A stretch of DNA of 64,000 nucleotides from Ruegeria_B marisflavi (GTDB lineage Bacteria; Pseudomonadota; Alphaproteobacteria; Rhodobacterales; Rhodobacteraceae), in assembly GCF_025673445.1 (NCBI RefSeq), contig NZ_JAOVQN010000023.1:1-64000 (forward strand), given 5' to 3'. The notes beneath the pieces were generated by a model, which saw only the letters and a list, made by a program, of their open reading frames with translations, made no database searches and was not told the DNA's origin. Positions 8,371 through 17,077 of the stretch are shown here, piece by piece (positions within the stretch are counted from its first letter, which is position 1; each line of letters opens with the position of its first letter). The position numbers and the translations under genes are program-made.

Positions 8371-9333
8371 TTATGCGGCCAGCCCCTTGGATCCAAGGTT
8401 CAGGAATTTCTGGCGGCGGTCCTTGATCAGCGCGGCGCTGTCCTTGCCGTCGAGGTCCTTGAGCATCGCGGTAATGGCGTCGCCCACCGCATCCATGGCC
8501 TTGCGCTTGTCGCGATGGGCGCCGCCGCGCGGTTCCGCGATCACCCGGTCGATCACGCCCAGTTTCAGCAGATCCTGTGCGGTGAGGCGCAGCGCCACGG
8601 CGGCCTCTCGCATCTTTTCAGCATTCTTCCACAGGATCGAGGCGCAGCCTTCGGGCGAGATTACCGAGTAGATCGAGTGTTCGAGCATCGCCACACGGTT
8701 GGCGGTGGCAAAGGCCACGGCCCCGCCCGAGCCGCCCTCGCCGATCACCACCGAGACCAGCGGCACGCCGATCTTGAGACACATTTCGGTCGAGCGGGCG
8801 ATTGCCTCGGACTGGCCGCGTTCCTCGGCGCCCTTGCCGGGATAGGCCCCGGCGGTGTCGATCAGGGTCACCACCGGCAGGCCAAAGCGGCTTGCCATTT
8901 CCATTAGGCGGACCGCCTTGCGGTACCCTTCGGGCCGGGCCATGCCAAAGTTATGGGCGATGCGCGACTTGGTGTCCGAGCCTTTTTCGTGGCCGATCAC
9001 CATCACCGGGCGGTCCTTGAACCGGGCCAGACCGCCCATCACCGCAAGGTCGTCGGCGAAATTGCGGTCACCGGCGAGCGGTGTGTACTCGGTGAACAGT
9101 TTCTCGATGTAATCGCGGCAATGCGGGCGGTCAGGATGCCGGGCCACCTGGCATTTGCGCCACGGGGTGAGGTCCTTGTAGAGCTCGTCAAGCAATTTGG
9201 TGGCCTTGGCATCCAGCGCGGCGGCCTCTTCGGCCACGTCCATCTCGGCATTTGCCCGGGCCAAGGCGCGCAGCTCCTCGGCCTTGCCTTCGATCTCGGC
9301 CAGCGGTTTTTCGAAATCCAGGTACTGGGTCAT
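8371..9333 (-). CDS. accA: Acetyl-CoA carboxylase carboxyltransferase subunit alpha
   Basis: The 320-residue protein is full length for AccA. It has the N-terminal helical region (about 1-60) and the carboxyltransferase core with GGLARFKDRPVMVIGHEKG, the glycine-rich VVIGEGGSGGAVAFA and the SPEGCASILWK oxyanion region. With AccD it transfers the carboxyl group from biotin to acetyl-CoA, giving malonyl-CoA, the first step of fatty-acid synthesis. It is a single-gene unit here, convergent with mltB. Confidence 0.97.
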   Translation of the reverse strand: MTQYLDFEKPLAEIEGKAEELRALARANAEMDVAEEAAALDAKATKLLDELYKDLTPWRKCQVARHPDRPHCRDYIEKLFTEYTPLAGDRNFADDLAVMGGLARFKDRPVMVIGHEKGSDTKSRIAHNFGMARPEGYRKAVRLMEMASRFGLPVVTLIDTAGAYPGKGAEERGQSEAIARSTEMCLKIGVPLVSVVIGEGGSGGAVAFATANRVAMLEHSIYSVISPEGCASILWKNAEKMREAAVALRLTAQDLLKLGVIDRVIAEPRGGAHRDKRKAMDAVGDAITAMLKDLDGKDSAALIKDRRQKFLNLGSKGLAA

Positions 9334-9421
9334 GGTGCCCTCTCGTCGCGGCGTTTCACGCTATATGACCCCAGGGCGCGCCGGATGCAACTCGGCAGGT
9401 GCAGCGCGCGCGCCGTTCCGG

Positions 9422-10018
9422 TCAGCCGGGGAAAAGTACGGGATAGAGCGAGCCGACCAGCAAAAGGGCCATGGACCGGTTGAACATGGTCAATCGGCGC
9501 GGGTTGGTCAGGATGCGCGCCATTTGCTGACCCAGCACCGTCCAGGTGCTGACCGAGGGCAGGTTGACCGCGCCAAAAATCATGGCAACCAGCAGCACGG
9601 CCGGCAGGGTCTGGCCCGGCGCATAGGCCGCGATCGCGGTGAGCGCCATTGCCCAGGCTTTGGGGTTGACCCACTGGAAAGCCGCGGCCTGCCAAAAAGT
9701 CATCGGACGTCCGGCGGCGTTGCCCGCCCGCGCCGGTGCGGCATTGGCGATTTTCCATGCAAGCCACAGCAGATAGAGCACCGAGAACGCCTTGAGCACA
9801 GTATAGCTGGGCGGCCAGGCGTCAAAGACCTGCACCAGCCCAACCCCGACCATCAGCACCATGAAGGTAAATCCCAGCCCGATCCCCAGCATATGCGGGA
9901 TGGTGCGGCGGAACCCGAAGTTGGCCCCCGAAGCCATCAGCATAAGGTTGTTCGGCCCCGGTGTGATCGAGGAGACGAAGGCAAACAGGACAAGCGCGAT
10001 CAGGATGTCATGGGTCAT
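9422..10018 (-). CDS. LysE/RhtB-family amino-acid exporter
   Basis: The 198-residue membrane protein has about six helices and the LysE-family signature SSITPGPNNLMLMASG near the N-terminus. Such proteins export amino acids or related compounds by proton exchange. ATG 10018 is chosen because an upstream in-frame ATG would run into the divergent Lrp gene and add a non-family tail. It is divergent from an Lrp regulator with only 72 bases between, the usual arrangement for an exporter induced by its amino-acid substrate. Confidence 0.92.
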   Translation of the reverse strand: MTHDILIALVLFAFVSSITPGPNNLMLMASGANFGFRRTIPHMLGIGLGFTFMVLMVGVGLVQVFDAWPPSYTVLKAFSVLYLLWLAWKIANAAPARAGNAAGRPMTFWQAAAFQWVNPKAWAMALTAIAAYAPGQTLPAVLLVAMIFGAVNLPSVSTWTVLGQQMARILTNPRRLTMFNRSMALLLVGSLYPVLFPG

Positions 10019-10040
10019 ACGCAAAATCTCTTTCTGAAAT

Positions 10041-10057
10041 CGCAAAATGAAATTGCG
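10041..10057. promoter_or_regulatory. Candidate Lrp operator between exporter and regulator genes
   Basis: CGCAA and TTGCG arms flank seven A/T-rich bases, giving an inverted repeat at 10041-10057. Another CGCAAAA lies at 10020-10026 and TTGCGAAAA begins at 10061. Clustered CGCAA/TTGCG half-sites in the 72-base divergent gap suit an Lrp/AsnC octamer controlling both genes. Confidence 0.5.
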
Positions 10058-10090
10058 TTGTTGCGAAAATTTTACCAAATTGAACAATGA

Positions 10091-10543
10091 ATGGTCAGAA
10101 TTGACGAAATAAACCGCAAGATATTGCGTGAATTGACTCGCGATGGCCGGATCAGCAATCTCGACCTGGCGTCGAAGGTGGGTCTGTCACCCTCGGCCTG
10201 TCTTCGCCGGGTGCAGGATCTGGAGCGCGCTGGTGTGATCGCCGGGTATCGGGCGGTGCTCAATCCCACGGCTTTGGGGCTGGGGTTTGTCGCCTATATC
10301 GGTGTGGGCCTCAGCGAGCATACCAAGGCGGCGCAGGAATCCTTTGAACGCGCGGTCGCGCGCGCGCGCGAAGTGGTGGAATGCCACAACATCACTGGAA
10401 CCATCGAATACCTGCTGCGGGTCGAATGCACCGATCTGCCCGGTTACAAAACCTTTCATACCGACGTGCTGGGCACGCTGCCGCATGTAAACTCGATCAC
10501 CACCTATGTGGTCATGGGATCGCCCAAGGACATGCGGGCGTGA
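10091..10543 (+). CDS. Lrp/AsnC-family regulator (exporter-linked)
   Basis: The 150-residue protein has the Lrp N-terminal helix-turn-helix (about 5-60, ILRELTRDGRISNLDLASKVGLS) and the C-terminal RAM/AsnC effector domain (about 70-145) including ECHNITGTIEYLLRV. It probably senses an amino acid and activates the divergent LysE-type exporter. ATG 10091 is the earliest in-frame ATG; an overlapping ATG at 10087 is in another frame and stops quickly. Confidence 0.93.
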   Translation: MVRIDEINRKILRELTRDGRISNLDLASKVGLSPSACLRRVQDLERAGVIAGYRAVLNPTALGLGFVAYIGVGLSEHTKAAQESFERAVARAREVVECHNITGTIEYLLRVECTDLPGYKTFHTDVLGTLPHVNSITTYVVMGSPKDMRA

Positions 10544-10677
10544 TCCCGCAAGGCGAAAGGCCGGATGCACGCGCCCCTTGCGGCACGAAAAATTGAACCC
10601 TAGGCTGATCACGATTTAGTGGCGCGAAAACGGCGGGCAAGACCGGCGCGACATTCGAACAACCGGGAGACCATGAC

Positions 10678-11259
10678 ATGAAATCCATCTGGATCGGCGC
10701 GATTGCTGGGCTTGGCCTGACACTTGCCAGCGCCCTGTCGGCGGCGCCGCTCAAATTGCAACCGGCCAATCCGCAGCCGGGCGGGCTCAAGGGCGGGCTG
10801 TCGGTGAGCTATGGCTATGCCAAGGAAGGCGAGCATATCAAATACTTGTCGGATGCGCGGAGCGTGTTGAAGTCCGGGGCGCAACGCGGCAAGGCGCTGC
10901 GGGGGCTCGATTATCGCGACACCAGCAAGGGCGAGAATACACTGACATCGAATCGCGACGAAAACGTCGCGGCGGCGATCCGAGGCTATATCAAGTTCGA
11001 CCGGCCCGGTGTCTATGAGATCGACTTTTTCACCAACGACGGGATCGATGCGCGAATCGGCGGTCAGCGTGTTGGCCTGTTTGACGGTCGTCAGACTTGC
11101 GACAGCACCATCGTGTCCGAGGTCGAGGTGCCGCAGGCGGGCTGGTACAAGGTCGACATCACCTATTTCAACCGGCTCAATACCTCGTGCCTGATGATGC
11201 GCTGGGGGCAAAAGGGCAAGGGAATGAAATGGGTGCCCAACAATGTGTTCGGTCACTGA
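10678..11259 (+). CDS. Secreted PA14-like domain protein
   Basis: The 193-residue protein has a Sec signal peptide (about 1-23, cleavage near SAA). The mature part looks like a beta-sandwich of the PA14 type: GYIKFDRPGVYEIDFFTNDGID is followed by a glycine-containing turn and GWYKVDITYFNR, as in PA14/GLEYA carbohydrate-binding folds. Family assignment is by pattern only. PA14 domains usually bind sugars, so a periplasmic or surface glycan-binding role is possible. It is a lone gene. Confidence 0.6.
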   Translation: MKSIWIGAIAGLGLTLASALSAAPLKLQPANPQPGGLKGGLSVSYGYAKEGEHIKYLSDARSVLKSGAQRGKALRGLDYRDTSKGENTLTSNRDENVAAAIRGYIKFDRPGVYEIDFFTNDGIDARIGGQRVGLFDGRQTCDSTIVSEVEVPQAGWYKVDITYFNRLNTSCLMMRWGQKGKGMKWVPNNVFGH

Positions 11260-11273
11260 CCGGACACATCCGC

Positions 11274-11894
11274 CTATGCCAAAGGCAGGCCCAACGCAGC
11301 CCTGAGCGCCAACTCCGGCGAGGACAGCACCGGCATGGACGCGTGGGTGAACCCTGCGGCCCCTGCCATTGAGGCTTGCGCAAGCGCGACACAGGCGGTG
11401 TCAGGCCAAAGCGCCAGCTCGGCCTCGATCCGCGCGGCGATGGCGCGCGCAAACCCGTCGCTGTCCCCCGCTGTGAAGATCGGCCAGAGGTCGGGCAGCG
11501 CCAATGTGCGATAGCGCGGGGATCGGCCCTCCTGTCGAAACGCCTCACGCAGGAGCTCGCCTGACGGGACCTCCGTGCTTTCCAAGCAGAACACCAGCAA
11601 GACCTCTCCACCGCAGCGGGCCGCCGTCTGCATCATCGGCCAGTCGATCCGGATCGCGCCCGTCTCTGCCGCGACAGCGCCGATCGTGGTGCAGGTGCAC
11701 AGGCTGCTGGGGGCGGCCCCGATTGTGTGGGTGATCTCGGCGGCGAGATCCTTGCCGATACCATCCTGCGCCCGCGCCAGCCAGTCCGGCCGCACCACAT
11801 GGGTAAGTCGCGTATCGGGTGCGATCCGCGCGGCGAGTGCGTCAAAGGTGCGGCAATGCACCTCGGCGGTGTGGAACAGGGTTAGGTCTGTCAT
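11274..11894 (-). CDS. Possible Asp/Glu racemase-superfamily protein
   Basis: This 206-residue cytosolic protein has two cysteine-containing motifs placed as in the aspartate/glutamate racemase superfamily: SSLCTCTTIGA (about residues 62-72) and DTACVALAQASMAGA (about 165-180). In that superfamily two opposing Cys residues abstract and return a proton. I do not recognise a specific subfamily. ATG 11894 is chosen; a longer in-frame start would read through the upstream terminator. It lies downstream of mcl1 on the same strand but beyond that gene's terminator. Confidence 0.5.
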   Translation of the reverse strand: MTDLTLFHTAEVHCRTFDALAARIAPDTRLTHVVRPDWLARAQDGIGKDLAAEITHTIGAAPSSLCTCTTIGAVAAETGAIRIDWPMMQTAARCGGEVLLVFCLESTEVPSGELLREAFRQEGRSPRYRTLALPDLWPIFTAGDSDGFARAIAARIEAELALWPDTACVALAQASMAGAAGFTHASMPVLSSPELALRAALGLPLA

Positions 11895-11913
11895 GCGGTC
11901 CTCTGCAAACCAA

Positions 11914-11938
11914 AAAGGGCGCCCTTTGGACGCCCTTT
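11914..11938 (-). terminator. Rho-independent terminator of mcl1
   Basis: Stem AAAGGGCG / CGCCCTTT with a nine-base loop lies 20 bases after the mcl1 stop. On the minus strand the stem runs into TTTTTG. It separates mcl1 from the following minus-strand gene. Confidence 0.75.
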
Positions 11939-11958
11939 GCAAGTGGATTTGCGGTGCG

Positions 11959-12921
11959 TCAGCCGTTGGCGGCAATCATCTCGGCCTGGCGGACGATGAC
12001 CTCGGCCTGCTTGATCGAGGCGATGTCGACCAGACGGCCCTTGTAGACGGTCGCGCCTTCACCATTGGCCTTGGCGGTTTCCATTGCGGCCAGGATTTCG
12101 CGTGCCTCGGTCACCTTGGCGTCCGACGGGGTAAAGACCTGGTTGGCCAGCGCGATCTGCTTGGGGTGGATCGCCCATTTGCCGACCATGCCCAGCGTCG
12201 CCGAGCGGCGCGCCTGCGCGATGAAACCCTCGTCGTCCGAGAAATCGCCAAACGGCCCGTCCACCGGCAGGATGCCATGGGTGCGGCATGCGGCGACGAT
12301 GGCGGCCTGCGCCCAGTGCCACGGGTCGGACCAGTATTTCGCGCCCTCGCGCAGCATATAGTAATCTTCCTGCGTGCCGCCGATGCCGGTGGTCTGCATG
12401 CCCATAGAGGCGGCGAAATCCGCCGCGCCCAGGCTCATCGCCTGCAAACGCGGGCTGGCAGCGGCGATTTCTTCGACATGGGCGATACCGGCGGCGGATT
12501 CGATGATCACCTCCAGGCTGATCGGCTTGGTCCGGCCCATTGCACGCTCGATCGCTGTGACCAGCGCATCGACGGCATAGACATCGGCGGCGCAACCCAC
12601 CTTGGGGATCATGATCTGGTCCAGCCGGTCGCCGGCCTGCTCCAGCACGTCGACCACGTCGCGGTACCAATAGGGCGTGTCCAGTCCGTTGATCCGCACC
12701 GACATGTGCTTGTTGCCCCAATCCACGGTGTTCAGCGCCTCGATCACGTTGGCGCGGGCAAACTCCTTGTCACTGGGTGCGACCGAGTCCTCGAGATCAA
12801 GGTTGATCACATCCGCCGCCGAGGCCGCCATCTTGGCAAACAGCTTGGTGTTCGAGCCGGGCCCGAACAACTGGCAGCGATTGGGGCGCGCGGGCGCGGC
12901 GGGCTGGATGCGGAAACTCAT
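11959..12921 (-). CDS. mcl1: L-malyl-CoA / beta-methylmalyl-CoA lyase
   Basis: The 320-residue protein belongs to the HpcH/HpaI and citrate-lyase beta fold and matches, from memory, the Rhodobacter Mcl1 enzyme closely along its length: QLFGPGS, INLDLEDSV, VRINGLDTP, MIPKVG, LGAADFAASMG, WAIHPKQ. Mcl1 reversibly splits malyl-CoA to acetyl-CoA and glyoxylate, and beta-methylmalyl-CoA to propionyl-CoA and glyoxylate, in the ethylmalonyl-CoA pathway and related assimilation routes. It is a single-gene unit with its own terminator and a long upstream region shared with dgcN. Confidence 0.93.
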   Translation of the reverse strand: MSFRIQPAAPARPNRCQLFGPGSNTKLFAKMAASAADVINLDLEDSVAPSDKEFARANVIEALNTVDWGNKHMSVRINGLDTPYWYRDVVDVLEQAGDRLDQIMIPKVGCAADVYAVDALVTAIERAMGRTKPISLEVIIESAAGIAHVEEIAAASPRLQAMSLGAADFAASMGMQTTGIGGTQEDYYMLREGAKYWSDPWHWAQAAIVAACRTHGILPVDGPFGDFSDDEGFIAQARRSATLGMVGKWAIHPKQIALANQVFTPSDAKVTEAREILAAMETAKANGEGATVYKGRLVDIASIKQAEVIVRQAEMIAANG

Positions 12922-13218
12922 GGCTGGACCTTTCCGGGGGTAATGAAATTACGATTTCTTTGCCCCATGAGGTATTAAATTGCGCACCCCTGCGCAAGCG
13001 CCTTTGTGCAGTCGCAGCATTGCGTGCGCGAAATCTTCGCTCTTGCAGAGAGAATTGCTGATGAATGTTTAATCAGTTTGAAAACTTCGAAGAATTTTGC
13101 GAACTCTCGCCATTTCACGCAAGAATCGTCCAATCGGCCCAAGGCTGGCGGATGAGAACGCAAGATGCTCGTTGCCCGGGGCCATTAGTCTACCTCGGAA
13201 TCAAAGGAGTGCACCGCA
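12922..13218. other. Divergent regulatory region between mcl1 and dgcN
   Basis: No gene is seen in these 297 bases. The stretch 13060-13110 is A/T-rich and holds ACTTCGAAG and TTTTGCGAA elements, including the palindrome CTTCGAAG, that could be regulator or promoter sites. A good AAAGGAG ribosome binding site serves dgcN at about 13204. I cannot assign operators. Confidence 0.4.
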
Positions 13219-14220
13219 ATGATTGAAACCCCGTATCTGCTGTTTCTGGGCGATGCCCCCGACCAACTGGCCGCCAAGGTGGCGCAGGGCATCAAGGACT
13301 GGAGGCCCGAGAACGCCGTGGGTCAATTCCGGATGGAAGGCTGCAAAGCCGACCTGGGATTGACCGACATGGACCTGGTCGAGGCCCGCGAGGCTGGCGC
13401 GAAGACGCTGGTGATCGGCGTTGCCAACCGCGGCGGGGTGATCAGCCAGGACTGGAAAAAGGTGCTGGTCATGGCGTTGGAAGAGGGGTTCGACCTGGCC
13501 TCGGGCCTGCACAACCTGCTGCGCGACGAACCCGACCTGGTTGCCGTCGCCGAGGCCTGTGGCCGCAAGCTGCACGATGTGCGCATCCCCTCGGTCAAGT
13601 ACCCGATCGCCAATGGCGTCAAGCGCAAGGGCAAGCGTTGCCTGGCCGTGGGCACCGACTGTTCGGTGGGCAAGATGTACACCGCGCTGGCGATGGATGC
13701 CGAGATGCGCGAACGCGGCATGAAGTCGACCTTCCGCGCGACCGGTCAGACCGGCATCCTGATCACCGGCGACGGCGTGCCCTTGGACGCGGTGATCGCC
13801 GATTTCATGGCCGGGTCCATCGAGTGGCTGACACCGGACAATGACGAGGATCACTGGGACCTGATCGAAGGGCAGGGCAGCCTGTTCCACGTCTCTTACT
13901 CCGGCGTGACGCTGGCGCTGGTGCATGGGGGCCAGCCCGACGCGCTGGTGCTGTGCCATGAGCCGACCCGCGCCCATATGCGCGGCCTGCCCGGCTATCA
14001 GCTGCCGTCGCTGGAGGCGGTGCGCGATACCGCGCTGGCGCTGGCCAAGGTCGGCAACCCGGACTGCCAGGTGATCGGCGTATCGGTCAACACCCAGCAC
14101 ATGGGCGAGGAAGAGGCACGCGCCTATCTTGCCAAGGTCGAAGCCGACATGGGTCTGCCCGCGACCGATCCGTTCCGCTTTGGCGCGGGCAAGCTGGTGG
14201 ACGCGCTGGCCGCAGTGTGA
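13219..14220 (+). CDS. dgcN: D-glutamate N-acetyltransferase DgcN (DUF1611)
   Basis: The 333-residue protein is a DUF1611 member. It has an N-terminal domain (about 1-120) and a P-loop-like domain starting with GTDCSVGK (145-152), with conserved TGQTGILI and GQGSLFHVSYSG downstream. Family work on marine bacteria describes DgcN as acetylating D-glutamate, after which DgcA converts the product to N-acetyl-L-glutamate. The next gene here is a DgcA-type epimerase, which strongly supports the role. dgcN is first in a same-strand cluster of four genes related to D-amino acids. Confidence 0.87.
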   Translation: MIETPYLLFLGDAPDQLAAKVAQGIKDWRPENAVGQFRMEGCKADLGLTDMDLVEAREAGAKTLVIGVANRGGVISQDWKKVLVMALEEGFDLASGLHNLLRDEPDLVAVAEACGRKLHDVRIPSVKYPIANGVKRKGKRCLAVGTDCSVGKMYTALAMDAEMRERGMKSTFRATGQTGILITGDGVPLDAVIADFMAGSIEWLTPDNDEDHWDLIEGQGSLFHVSYSGVTLALVHGGQPDALVLCHEPTRAHMRGLPGYQLPSLEAVRDTALALAKVGNPDCQVIGVSVNTQHMGEEEARAYLAKVEADMGLPATDPFRFGAGKLVDALAAV

Positions 14221-14233
14221 TCTGAACGACCCG

Positions 14234-14285
14234 CCGGAGGCCGACGACAGGTGCCTCCGGTGGGAGTATTTGAGGCAAAGTGAAA
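14234..14285 (+). repeat. Intergenic hairpin repeat, copy 2 (degenerate)
   Basis: A perfect eight-base stem CCGGAGGC / GCCTCCGG (14234-14260) is followed by GGGAGTATTTGAGGCAAAG and TGAAAA, the same tail as the copies at 8286, 38391 and 44369. The first hairpin differs in sequence. It sits between dgcN and dgcA, inside what should be one transcript, so it may influence message processing there. Confidence 0.65.
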
Positions 14286-14299
14286 AAGGAACGGGCGGT

Positions 14300-15265
14300 A
14301 TGCAGATCGAGGTGACGCGCGACGTATTCCGGCTGGCGCAGGTGTTCACCATCTCGCGCGGGTCGCGGACCGAGGCCAAGGTTTTGACAGTGCAGGTGTC
14401 CGACGGCGCCCATCAGGGCTGGGGCGAATGCGTTCCTTATGCCCGTTATGACGAAACACTGGAATCGGTCGAAGCGCAGATCGCGGGGCTGCCCTCAGAT
14501 ATCACTCGCGCCGCGCTGATGGATCTGTTGCCCGCAGGGGCCGCACGCAACGCGGTTGACTGCGCGCTTTGGGATCTGGAGAGCAAGCGCGCGGGCAAGC
14601 GGGCGTGGGAGATGGCGGGCCTGCCGGTTCCGGGGCCCGAGATCACTGCCTATACCCTGTCGCTCGACACGCCCGAGGCGATGCGGGCGCAGGCGCAGAA
14701 GAACGCGCACCGTCCCTTGCTGAAGATCAAGCTGGGCACCCCCGACGACATGCCGCGACTGGAAGCGGTGCGGGCGGGCGCGCCGGGTGCCAAGATCATC
14801 ATCGACGCCAACGAAGGCTGGTCGGCCGAGGTCTATGCCGACCTGGCGCCGCATCTGGTGCGGCTGGGCGTGGCGCTGGTCGAACAACCGCTGCCGGCCG
14901 GGCAGGACGAGGCGCTAATCGGCATGAATCGCCCGGTACCCGTCTGTGCCGACGAGAGCTGTCACGACCGGGCCAGCCTGCCCAAGCTCAAGGGCAAGTA
15001 TGACGTGGTCAACATCAAGCTCGACAAGACCGGCGGGCTGACCGAGGCGCTGGAACTGCGCCGCGCCGCCTTGGCCGAGGGCTATGACATCATGGTGGGC
15101 TGCATGGTCGGCTCTTCTCTGGCGATGGCGCCCGCGACGCTGGTGGCGCAGGGCGCGCTGGTCACCGATCTTGACGGTCCGCTGTTGCTGGCCGAGGATC
15201 GCGAGACTCCGCTTGAATTCGATGCGGCGGGCGTGCATCCGCCCAGTGCGGCCCTCTGGGGCTGA
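14300..15265 (+). CDS. dgcA: DgcA-type N-acetyl-D-glutamate racemase / dipeptide epimerase
   Basis: The 321-residue protein is a muconate-lactonizing-type member of the enolase superfamily. The paired lysine bases are K142/K144 (KIK) and K240 (NIKLDK); metal ligands include D169 in IIDANEGW, the Glu in VEQPLP and the Asp in CADES. This pattern is shared by L-Ala-D/L-Glu epimerases and DgcA. Placement directly after dgcN favours racemisation of N-acetyl-D-glutamate. ATG 14300 is chosen because it begins the capping domain and lies after the intergenic repeat. Confidence 0.85.
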   Translation: MQIEVTRDVFRLAQVFTISRGSRTEAKVLTVQVSDGAHQGWGECVPYARYDETLESVEAQIAGLPSDITRAALMDLLPAGAARNAVDCALWDLESKRAGKRAWEMAGLPVPGPEITAYTLSLDTPEAMRAQAQKNAHRPLLKIKLGTPDDMPRLEAVRAGAPGAKIIIDANEGWSAEVYADLAPHLVRLGVALVEQPLPAGQDEALIGMNRPVPVCADESCHDRASLPKLKGKYDVVNIKLDKTGGLTEALELRRAALAEGYDIMVGCMVGSSLAMAPATLVAQGALVTDLDGPLLLAEDRETPLEFDAAGVHPPSAALWG

Positions 15266-15277
15266 GGCGCGCGGGCA

Positions 15278-16126
15278 ATGGCGGCCTGGGCCATCGGACT
15301 GGCGGGCGCGTGTCTTGCCTGTCTGGCTGCCCTTGCGCTGTGGCGCCGCCGCGATCTGCGCGCGGACGAGGGCGAGGCACAGCGCCTTGCCCGTTTTCAG
15401 CCCGACGCGCCCGAACGGTTCGACCCGCAGATCGTGGCCGATTTGCCAGAGCCTGCACGCCGGTTTTTTCACTGGGCTATTGCGCCCGGCGCGGAGCTCT
15501 TCACGGTTGCCGAGTTAGAGATGCAGGGCCAGTTCGGCATGGGGGACAAGGCGCGCCCCGGCTACATGCCGATGACCGCCCGACAGACCCTTGCCAGCCC
15601 GCATGGTTTTGTCTGGTCCATGCGGGCCGGGCGCGGCCTGCGTCGGTTGTCGGGCTCGGATTCCGGCAGCTGGACCCGGTTCTGGCTGGCCGAGCTGGTA
15701 CCGGTCGCGCGCTATGGCGGCACGCCCGATCATAGTCGCTCGGCCTTTGGCCGCTACGCCGCCGAGGCGGTGATGTGGACACCGGCCGCGGTCCTGCCGC
15801 GCCAAGGCGTCACCTGGACAGGCTTTGACGAGAATACGGCCCGCGTGACCATCGAGCATCTGGGGATAGAGCGAGCGATCGACCTGACCGTGGATGCCGC
15901 AGGCGCGCCGGTGCAAATCGCCTTTGCGCGCTGGAGCAATGCAAACCCCGAAGGCGTTTGGCGCGAACAGCCGTTCGGGGCCTTTCTTTCCAATGGCCGA
16001 AACTTCCACGGCATCCGCATCCCGACCCATGTCGAGGCCGGAAATCACTTCGGAACCGATGCCTGGTTCCCGTTTTTTGTTGTCGATGTCACCGACCTGA
16101 ACTTTCCGCAGCTTGGCCGGACTTGA
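15278..16126 (+). CDS. DUF6544-like membrane-anchored protein in the D-amino-acid cluster
   Basis: The 282-residue protein starts with one hydrophobic helix (about 3-22) followed by basic residues, so it is probably anchored with the rest outside the cytoplasm or at the membrane face. The body has the pattern I associate with DUF6544: LPEPARRFFHWAIAPG near residue 55, a beta-rich middle, and a C-terminal GRNFHGIRIPTHVEAGNHFG with WFPFFVVDV. It starts 12 bases after dgcA, so it is probably co-transcribed. Function is unknown. The position suggests a link with D-amino-acid handling, but nothing in the sequence shows catalysis. Confidence 0.7.
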   Translation: MAAWAIGLAGACLACLAALALWRRRDLRADEGEAQRLARFQPDAPERFDPQIVADLPEPARRFFHWAIAPGAELFTVAELEMQGQFGMGDKARPGYMPMTARQTLASPHGFVWSMRAGRGLRRLSGSDSGSWTRFWLAELVPVARYGGTPDHSRSAFGRYAAEAVMWTPAAVLPRQGVTWTGFDENTARVTIEHLGIERAIDLTVDAAGAPVQIAFARWSNANPEGVWREQPFGAFLSNGRNFHGIRIPTHVEAGNHFGTDAWFPFFVVDVTDLNFPQLGRT

Positions 16127-16176
16127 CGCAGACCCCTAATCGCCGCAAGACGCGGCATGTCCTAAAGGAGCCACAT

Positions 16177-17037
16177 ATGACCCGTACCGTTTACGTTAAT
16201 GGCGAATACCTGCCCGAGACCGAGGCCAAGGTTTCCATCTTCGACCGCGGCTTTCTGATGGCGGATGCGGTTTACGAGGTGACCAGCGTTCTGGATGGCA
16301 AGCTGATCGATTTCGAGGGCCACGCCGTGCGCCTGAAACGCTCGCTGGACGAGTTGGACATGGCCGAACCCTGCACCAAGGAAGAGCTGCTGGACATCCA
16401 CCGCAAGCTGGTTGAACTGAACGGCATCGACGAGGGGCTGGTCTATCTCCAGGTCAGCCGCGGATCGGATGGCGACCGGGATTTTGTGTTCCCTTCGGCC
16501 GATACCCCGCCGACGCTGGTGTTGTTCACCCAGAACAAGCCCGGCCTGGCCGACAATCCGGCGGCCAAGAAAGGCGCCAAGATCATCTCGATCGAGGATA
16601 TCCGCTGGGGGCGCCGCGACATCAAGACGGTGCAGCTGCTTTACCCCTCGATAGGTAAGATGATGGCCAAGAAGGCCGGGTGCGACGACGCCTGGCTGGT
16701 CGAAGACGGTTTTGTGACCGAGGGCACCTCGAACAACGCCTATTTCGTCAAGGCAGGCAAGATCGTGACCCGGCCGCTGTCCAACAACATCCTGCATGGC
16801 ATCACTCGCAAGGCGGTGATGCGCCTGGCCAAAGAGGCACAGATGGAGGTCGAGGAGCGGCTGTTCACCATCGACGAGGCAAAAGCGGCGGACGAGGCGT
16901 TCACCACTTCGGCCAGCGCCTTTGTCATGCCGGTGGTCGAGATCGACGGCGTCGCGCTGGGCGATGGTACCCCTGGCCCCATCGCCCGCCGCCTGCGCGA
17001 GATCTACATCGACGAGGCGCGCAAGACGGCGATCTAA
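16177..17037 (+). CDS. dat: D-amino-acid transaminase (class IV, PLP)
   Basis: The 286-residue protein is a fold-type IV PLP aminotransferase of D-amino-acid transaminase length. The PLP lysine is K150 in GRRDIKTVQLL, and the phosphate and substrate sites are marked by EGTSNNAYFV and NNILHGITRK. Such enzymes move the amino group between D-amino acids and 2-oxo acids, typically forming D-glutamate or D-alanine. Next to dgcN and dgcA it could funnel other D-amino acids into D-glutamate. AAAGGAG lies just before ATG 16177. A branched-chain or 4-amino-4-deoxychorismate substrate is less likely from the sequence. Confidence 0.85.
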   Translation: MTRTVYVNGEYLPETEAKVSIFDRGFLMADAVYEVTSVLDGKLIDFEGHAVRLKRSLDELDMAEPCTKEELLDIHRKLVELNGIDEGLVYLQVSRGSDGDRDFVFPSADTPPTLVLFTQNKPGLADNPAAKKGAKIISIEDIRWGRRDIKTVQLLYPSIGKMMAKKAGCDDAWLVEDGFVTEGTSNNAYFVKAGKIVTRPLSNNILHGITRKAVMRLAKEAQMEVEERLFTIDEAKAADEAFTTSASAFVMPVVEIDGVALGDGTPGPIARRLREIYIDEARKTAI

Positions 17038-17077
17038 GGCGCTTTGAATCAGCGGCGCGCAGCCCTATCATCGTGCT

